This document shows, in pieces, positions 43,389 to 47,301 of a DNA stretch of 47,301 nucleotides. This stretch comes from Gudongella sp034004165. GTDB lineage: Bacteria; Bacillota; Clostridia; Tissierellales; Tissierellaceae. The position numbers and the translations under genes are program-made. The notes beneath the pieces are model-generated. The model worked only from the letters and a program-made list of their open reading frames with translations, did not search any database and had not been told where the DNA came from. Each line of letters starts with the position of its first letter. The stretch's first letter is position 1. The DNA lies in assembly GCA_034004165.1 (NCBI GenBank), contig JAVEXI010000009.1:1-47301 (forward strand), in the 5' to 3' direction.

Positions 43389-44270
43389 ATGATTAAAGGG
43401 ATTTATACGCCGATAGTTACGCCGTTTGCAGAAGATGAATCGATTGATTACGGCAAACTAAAACACAATCTGGATCTGCTTTCAAAGTCAGATTTAGATG
43501 GCATCGTTGTATTGGGGTCAAACGGAGAATTTGTGTATTTGAATCACAAAGAAAAGCTTGAGTTCATAGAATTCTGCGTAAACAATTTCTCAAAAGAAAA
43601 GAATATTATCGTCGGTACCTCATATGATTCTACAATTGAAACCATAAAATTCTGTAAAGAAGCAGCCCAGTTGGGTGCAGTAGCGGCATTAGTGCTTCCA
43701 CCACACTACTATAAAGGTGGTATGAATGAAGAAGTTCTCTATATGCACTTTACAGATGTTGCCGATGAATCACCTATACCAATAATGCTTTACAACATGC
43801 CTGGCAATACAGGGATAAACATGTCATCAAAGCTAATAGCAAGGCTTGCAAAGCATCCAAACATTGTAGGCATCAAAGATACATCGGGAAACATAGTACA
43901 GTTGACAGAAATAGTAAGAGATACAGACGAAGATTTCGTAGTATTCGCAGGAAATGCAGGGTACTTACTGCCTGCACTTACAATCGGTGCAAGGGGAGCC
44001 ACAGTTGCTCTTGGGAATATTCTTCCCAATGAATGCTGTAAAGTTGTAAGCTTGTTCCAAGAAGGCAAACTTGAGGAAGCGAAAGAACTTCAGGTTAAAC
44101 TTGTAGAAATCAACTTCCTTGTAACAGGTGGAATGGGTGTTCCAGCATTGAAAGCTGCAATGAATATGCTGGGTTACGAAGGTGGAATACCAAGAAGACC
44201 ACTAAGGCCTCTAAGCGATGACAAAAGAGAAGTAGTAAAAGCAGCACTTAAAAATATAGGTGTTCTATAA
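43389..44270 (+). CDS. DapA-family class I aldolase, HOGA-like
   Basis: 293-residue (beta/alpha)8 lyase of the dihydrodipicolinate synthase / N-acetylneuraminate lyase family. The Schiff-base lysine is K163 (GIKDTSGN) and the catalytic tyrosine Y135 (LYNMPGNTG). The substrate loop is GSNGEF (43-48) rather than the GTTGE of true DapA; GSNGE is found in 4-hydroxy-2-oxoglutarate aldolases. So a retro-aldol enzyme giving pyruvate plus an aldehyde acid is more likely than lysine synthesis. An ACAGGAGGG site precedes the ATG. A tautomerase gene follows after 19 bases. Confidence 0.85.
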   Translation: MIKGIYTPIVTPFAEDESIDYGKLKHNLDLLSKSDLDGIVVLGSNGEFVYLNHKEKLEFIEFCVNNFSKEKNIIVGTSYDSTIETIKFCKEAAQLGAVAALVLPPHYYKGGMNEEVLYMHFTDVADESPIPIMLYNMPGNTGINMSSKLIARLAKHPNIVGIKDTSGNIVQLTEIVRDTDEDFVVFAGNAGYLLPALTIGARGATVALGNILPNECCKVVSLFQEGKLEEAKELQVKLVEINFLVTGGMGVPALKAAMNMLGYEGGIPRRPLRPLSDDKREVVKAALKNIGVL

Positions 44271-44289
44271 ATAAACAGGAGGAGATTAT

Positions 44290-44478
44290 ATGCCAATTAT
44301 TCAAGTAGAATTGCTAAAAGGAAGAACAGTAGAACAAAAGAGAGCCATGGCAAAGAAAGTTACAGAAGCTCTAGTAGAAACCGTTAACTGCCCACCTGAG
44401 GCTGTTAAGATCATTATAAGGGAAATGGAGTTTGAAAACTTTTCACAAGCTGGAGTTTTGAAGTGCGACGATAAATAA
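44290..44478 (+). CDS. 4-oxalocrotonate tautomerase family protein
   Basis: 62 residues, the typical length of this hexameric enzyme family. Catalytic Pro follows the initiator Met (MPIIQVELLKGRTVEQK) and Arg at position 12 matches the substrate-binding Arg of 4-OT; VKIIIREM matches the second half. It converts enol and keto forms of 2-oxo acids. It sits 19 bases after the HOGA-like aldolase with GAGGAGA as ribosome site, so the two probably act on the same 2-oxo acid. Confidence 0.88.
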   Translation: MPIIQVELLKGRTVEQKRAMAKKVTEALVETVNCPPEAVKIIIREMEFENFSQAGVLKCDDK

Positions 44479-44488
44479 TTATTAATGG

Positions 44489-44523
44489 AAATGGCTGTTA
44501 CTATTGCAGCCATTTTTCTTTTT
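44489..44523 (+). terminator. Terminator after the tautomerase
   Basis: Nine-base stem AAATGGCTG / CAGCCATTT with a 9-base loop, followed by TTTCTTTTT. Confidence 0.82.
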
Positions 44524-44579
44524 ATAGTATTTAAGCCTCACATTTGGGTATATACGAGAACAACAAAGGAGGTATTAAT

Positions 44580-45041
44580 ATGTCTGCCATCAATCAAAGA
44601 CTTGAAGAGCTGGGAATTGAACTTGAAGGAACAGCCGAGCCTAGAGGAAACTATTTAAATGCCAGACAATCCGGAAATTTGCTATTCGTCTCAGGGAGTG
44701 GTCCCTGGAAAGATGGAAAGAGAGTATATACTGGCAAAGTCGGTAAAGATCTGGATATCAGCGAAGGATATGAAGCTGCAAGACTTTCAGCTTTAAACAT
44801 AATAGCTGTACTAAAGAAAGAACTGACAGAACTTGACAGAGTAAAACAGTTTGTTAAAGTGACTGGTTTTATAGCTAGCAGCGATGACTTTTACGAACAA
44901 TCAAAAGTTCTTAATGGTGCATCAGACCTTTTTGTAGAAGTATTCTGTGAAAATGGCAAGCACGCAAGGTCTGCCATAGGAACGTGTATGCTGCCGTACA
45001 ACATGCCTGTAGAACTGGAAGTAATAGTTGAGATTGATTGA
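44580..45041 (+). CDS. RidA/YjgF/YER057c-like protein
   Basis: 153 residues, of the longer RidA subgroup (typical RidA is about 128). Family enzymes hydrolyse reactive enamine/imine intermediates to 2-oxo acids and ammonia. The conserved Arg and Glu are present (ARSAIGTCMLPYNMPVELEVIVEI), and GNLLFVSGSGPW matches the N-terminal core. The start is the ATG at 44580 preceded by AAAGGAGGT; an upstream in-frame ATG at 44544 lacks a ribosome site. It is separated from the tautomerase by a terminator but fits the same 2-oxo-acid theme. The promoter of tRNA-Arg overlaps its stop codon. Confidence 0.85.
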   Translation: MSAINQRLEELGIELEGTAEPRGNYLNARQSGNLLFVSGSGPWKDGKRVYTGKVGKDLDISEGYEAARLSALNIIAVLKKELTELDRVKQFVKVTGFIASSDDFYEQSKVLNGASDLFVEVFCENGKHARSAIGTCMLPYNMPVELEVIVEID

Positions 45042-45066
45042 CATACAGCTACTTTCGCATTATACT
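45038..45066 (+). promoter_or_regulatory. Promoter for tRNA-Arg, overlapping the RidA stop codon
   Basis: TTGACA (45038-45043), 17-base spacer, TATACT (45061-45066). The -35 box contains the stop codon of the upstream gene. The palindrome TAGTGAC / GTCACTA (45071-45088) lies between the -10 and the tRNA. Confidence 0.8.
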
Positions 45067-45089
45067 TATGTAGTGACTTGTGTCACTAT

Positions 45090-45166
45090 GCGCCCATAGC
45101 TCAGCTGGATAGAGTAGCTGGCTTCGAACCAGTTGGTCGGGGGTTCGAATCCCTCTGGGCGTACCA
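45090..45166 (+). tRNA. tRNA-Arg (anticodon TCG)
   Basis: Acceptor GCGCCCA / TGGGCGT with a G-U first pair, anticodon stem GCTGG / CCAGT with loop CTTCGAA (TCG), T loop TTCGAAT, encoded CCA. Single gene with its own promoter; no clear terminator follows. Confidence 0.92.
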
Positions 45167-45201
45167 ATACTGAATTTGCAAATATGATTTTGCTACCATT
45201 G

Positions 45202-45226
45202 TCGTAGGGGCGAGCTGTGCTCGTCC
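45202..45226 (+). repeat. Dispersed GTAGGGGCG hairpin repeat, copy 1
   Basis: TCGTAGGG leading into the hairpin GGGCGAGC / GCTCGTCC (8 pairs including one G-T, loop TGT). Same lead and geometry as copy 2. Confidence 0.7.
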
Positions 45227-45242
45227 TTTCTTCATATTTTCA

Positions 45243-45268
45243 TCGTAGGGGCGTTCTTCGAACGCCCG
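45243..45268 (+). repeat. Dispersed GTAGGGGCG hairpin repeat, copy 2
   Basis: TCGTAGGG leading into the perfect hairpin GGGCGTTC / GAACGCCC with loop TTC. The stem differs in sequence from copy 1 but the two arms have changed together. Elements opening GTAGGGGCG are scattered in many bacterial genomes. Confidence 0.7.
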
Positions 45269-45286
45269 TTAATTTGTTGCTTTCAT

Positions 45287-45325
45287 AAAAAAAGCATGGG
45301 CTATCTTCATGAAGATAGCCCATGC
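45287..45325 (-). terminator. Terminator of the Abi gene (minus strand)
   Basis: Perfect 32-base palindrome at 45294-45325 (arms of 16 beginning GCATGGGCTATCTTC). On the minus strand it is followed by a run of T (A tract at 45287-45293 on +), so it terminates transcripts from the Abi gene. The 82 bases between it and the gene hold nothing else I recognise. Confidence 0.82.
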
Positions 45326-45407
45326 ATATAATTCAACTTAAACATTAGCAGATAAATCCACTAATGCCGAACGGTCTAACCGTCCTTCCATCAACATAAG
45401 TATATAT

Positions 45408-46382
45408 CTATATTTTATATTTGTCAATTATTAGGTTTGCTATTTTTAAAAAATATTGAATATCATTATCATTGTCCATATATGAACATTTTCTCTCATA
45501 TTTTTTGATGAAATCATAGAAATCATCAATACGTTGCTTTCTGGCATTTTTATCTTTAACAAAGGTTTCGTGAGTATAAAACACACACAATATATCATGT
45601 ATCTTATTGCTCTTATAGAACAATTCACCAATCTTCAATTCTGTAGCATAATTCTTTATATAATTACTAACATTTTTGATGTCTGAATTTGCCAAATCAA
45701 ACAACAATGCATTATTATGTGCAGAAGCATTTCTTATTCTTTTAACACTATTTAGAACTCCCATTAAGGAATGGATGTTAAAATCTTCAGAAGAATACTT
45801 ATTGAAATAAAACTCAAAAAATTTCAAAAAATCCCCAAAACTTATTACTTCCATTAAGACCCATGCGGGTGGTGCAATTTTATGAGCTTCATATAGTTTA
45901 TATTGATAATGGCTTTTATGCTTAGCTATTTTTAATACAATATCCTCATTTAACGGGTTTGGAGAATTGTTAGTTGAATGGAAAAAACTATTTACAATGT
46001 CAAATCCATCCACAACTCGATTATCAGTAATTTCAGAAATAAGTAGAGTTTTCAATGCATGTTCAATATCTAAGGTTGCTGTCAATAAAATATACCTTAA
46101 TTGCATATCCATACTAGCTAAATCTAAAAGATACGCGAATTCAAGATTTTTAAATTTATTATCACCATTTCTTTTAAAATTCCTTTTATATACTGTTAAT
46201 TTATAATAATAATTAAATTCTTTTAATAATAAAAGCGCTTCATTTTGACTAATTTCATTAAACTTAACACCTTTTGTTTCCAACAATTCTATTAATTCAA
46301 TAAAACTCTTTTTGGGATATCTATTTTTGTGAAATAGCAAATCTTCTTTATGCGTATGTAAATATTTGTGAGATTCATCCAT
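45408..46382 (-). CDS. Abi_2 (AbiD/AbiF-type) abortive-infection protein
   Basis: 324 residues, no membrane segment. The N-terminal part (KSFIELIELLETKGVKF, then NEALLLLKEFNYYYKLTVYKRNF) and the RYILLTATLDIEHALKTLL helix are typical of the Abi_2/AbiD-AbiF family of phage-defence proteins. RIRNASAHNN at about residues 215-224 matches the R-N-x3-H motif of HEPN-type RNases, suggesting RNA cleavage upon infection. Base composition is visibly more AT-rich than its neighbours and codon use favours AAT/TTT, a sign of acquisition by transfer. It lies next to a type I RM gene on the opposite strand. AGGGGAG precedes the ATG. Confidence 0.82.
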   Translation of the reverse strand: MDESHKYLHTHKEDLLFHKNRYPKKSFIELIELLETKGVKFNEISQNEALLLLKEFNYYYKLTVYKRNFKRNGDNKFKNLEFAYLLDLASMDMQLRYILLTATLDIEHALKTLLISEITDNRVVDGFDIVNSFFHSTNNSPNPLNEDIVLKIAKHKSHYQYKLYEAHKIAPPAWVLMEVISFGDFLKFFEFYFNKYSSEDFNIHSLMGVLNSVKRIRNASAHNNALLFDLANSDIKNVSNYIKNYATELKIGELFYKSNKIHDILCVFYTHETFVKDKNARKQRIDDFYDFIKKYERKCSYMDNDNDIQYFLKIANLIIDKYKI

Positions 46383-46416
46383 TAGAGGCTCCCCTTTATG
46401 TCAAGAATATATACCT

Positions 46417-46445
46417 ATGATAACAAATAAATATGTATAATCCAA
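46417..46445 (-). promoter_or_regulatory. Candidate promoter for the Abi gene
   Basis: On the minus strand TTGGAT (46440-46445), 17-base spacer, TATCAT (46417-46422), 35 bases ahead of the start codon. Moderate match in AT-rich DNA. Confidence 0.4.
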
Positions 46446-46510
46446 TAAAAATCTCACTTGTAAATTCAATTCAGCTCTTCTTTCAATCGTAAGAAAATTG
46501 GGATAATGGT

Positions 46511-46539
46511 TTGACCTCCCAACAATAAACAAGTAAAAT
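46511..46539 (+). promoter_or_regulatory. Candidate promoter for hsdM
   Basis: TTGACC (46511-46516), 17-base spacer, TAAAAT (46534-46539), 39 bases ahead of the hsdM start codon. Confidence 0.55.
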
Positions 46540-46577
46540 AAAACATATAAGATGATATTGATAATGGGAGGTTCACC

Positions 46578-47301
46578 ATGACAGAACTAACTGGGAATAT
46601 CGGCTTTGAAGAGACATTGTGGAAAGCAGCGGACAAGCTTCGTGGAAGCATGGATGCAGCTGAATACAAGCATGTCGTCCTCGGGCTTATATTCCTTAAA
46701 TACATATCGGACAAGTTTGAAACCAGATTCAGCGAGCTGATAGATGAAGGCGAAGGCTTTGAGGAAGACAGAGATGAATATGCAGCAGAGAATATCTTCT
46801 GGGTTCCCAGAGAAGCAAGATGGGCATTCATTATGGACAACGCTAAAGATCCTAAGATTGGACAGTTCGTTGACGATGCAATGATACTCATAGAGAAGGA
46901 AAATCCAACTCTAAAGGGAGTACTAGATAAAAGGTACGCTAGACCAGAGATAGACAAGAGAAGACTTGGAGAGCTTATCGACCTTATATCGACCATAAAG
47001 CTACATAACAACGGAGAAAAGGATCTCCTTGGAAGAGTATACGAGTACTTCCTTGGACAGTTCGCTAGCGCAGAGGGCAAAGGCGGCGGAGAATTCTACA
47101 CTCCAACCAGTATAGTTAAGACCCTTGTAGAAATGATAGAGCCATATCAGGGAAGGGTCTATGACCCATGCTGTGGATCCGGTGGAATGTTCATACAAAG
47201 TGAGAAGTTTGTAGAAGACCACCAGGGCAAGGTAGATAACCTATCAATATATGGACAAGAGCTGAACTCAACTACCTGGAAGCTATGCAGAATGAACCTT
47301 G
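46578..47301 (+). CDS. hsdM: Type I restriction-modification DNA methyltransferase (HsdM), 3'-truncated by the window
   Basis: N6-adenine methyltransferase subunit of a type I RM system; with HsdS it sets target specificity. 241 codons are visible before the window ends, against about 500 in full proteins. The N-terminal HsdM_N domain (LWKAADKLRGSMDAAEYKH, LGLIFLKYISDKFE) is followed by the methylase core: GEFYTPTSIVKTLVEMI and the AdoMet-binding motif I DPCCGSGGMF near residue 200. The start ATG follows GGGAGG. Open to the end with no stop or frameshift. HsdS and HsdR would be expected beyond 47301. Confidence 0.94.
   Translation, partial: MTELTGNIGFEETLWKAADKLRGSMDAAEYKHVVLGLIFLKYISDKFETRFSELIDEGEGFEEDRDEYAAENIFWVPREARWAFIMDNAKDPKIGQFVDDAMILIEKENPTLKGVLDKRYARPEIDKRRLGELIDLISTIKLHNNGEKDLLGRVYEYFLGQFASAEGKGGGEFYTPTSIVKTLVEMIEPYQGRVYDPCCGSGGMFIQSEKFVEDHQGKVDNLSIYGQELNSTTWKLCRMNL

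Noticed and set aside
43389..44270. Annotation as dapA of lysine synthesis
   Set aside because: The GSNGE loop and the tautomerase/RidA context fit an HOGA-like catabolic aldolase better; no lysine-pathway genes are adjacent.
46514..46572. Inverted repeat ACCTCCCA / TGGGAGGT that could mask the hsdM ribosome site
   Set aside because: The first arm lies in the likely -35 box (TTGACC), so it would not be in the transcript; 8 bases with a 43-base loop may be chance. It would matter only if a transcript starts further upstream.
46466..47080. 204-codon frame on the minus strand
   Set aside because: Antisense shadow of hsdM, which has clear methylase motifs on the + strand; serine/leucine-rich composition is typical of antisense reading.

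Overview
The window looks like chromosomal DNA of an anaerobic, probably motile member of the Clostridia (Bacillota). The supporting evidence is moderately low GC, strong Shine-Dalgarno sites, sigma-A-like promoters, Firmicutes-type operons (purFMNHD, pcrA-ligA-gatCAB, a four-cysteine PurF) and strictly anaerobic enzymes (formate-tetrahydrofolate ligase, a tungsten-type aldehyde:ferredoxin oxidoreductase, a radical SAM maturase). I cannot name the genus from sequence alone. Nearly all genes are on the + strand; the - strand carries only a sugar-type MFS transporter, a secreted toroid protein and an Abi-type defence gene.

Bases 1-13,000: the end of a purine operon (purF partial, purM, purN, purH, purD), then fhs, which makes the formyl-folate that PurN and PurH consume. 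Next come an EF-hand-like calcium-binding protein behind a candidate flagellar (sigma-D) promoter, the TrpR-like regulator yerC, a divergent MFS transporter, and an AOR-family tungstoenzyme paired with a ThiF/MoeB-like adenylyltransferase. Bases 13,000-29,230: DNA maintenance and translation (pcrA, ligA with unusual motifs, gatCAB), a dicarboxylate/amino-acid symporter, a HypE-like protein, a cell-wall amidase, a UPF0316 membrane protein, rph-rdgB-phosphoesterase-dinB, and a five-tRNA operon (Gly, His, Lys, Lys, Leu) behind a perfect consensus promoter.

Bases 29,230-39,830 form the most distinctive region. A class I cyclic-di-GMP riboswitch, overlapping a perfect terminator hairpin, sits between a strong promoter and a 1619-residue S-layer-anchored protein. 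That protein carries a metallophosphoesterase, three tandem repeats, Ig-like, InlB-like, cohesin-like and dockerin domains, and SLH modules. Convergent to it is a secreted alpha/alpha-toroid protein. Next is a three-gene signalling unit: an ECF-type sigma factor, an RsgI-like membrane anti-sigma, and a second RsgI-like membrane protein with four external PepSY repeats. Both membrane proteins carry a D-V-N-P motif matching the Asn-Pro self-cleavage site known from RsgI. Taken together, this region looks like a cell-surface and envelope-sensing island under second-messenger control.

Bases 39,830-47,301: an FMN-dependent 2-hydroxyacid oxidase, an auxin-efflux-type permease, a radical SAM protein resembling tungstoenzyme maturases, tRNA-Thr, and a small catabolic set (HOGA-like aldolase, 4-oxalocrotonate-type tautomerase, RidA-like deaminase). 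These are followed by tRNA-Arg, two dispersed GTAGGGGCG hairpin repeats, an AT-rich Abi_2 abortive-infection gene, and the start of a type I restriction-modification hsdM that runs off the window. This last part looks like the edge of a defence island next to a tRNA gene. No insertion sequence, CRISPR array or replication origin was seen.
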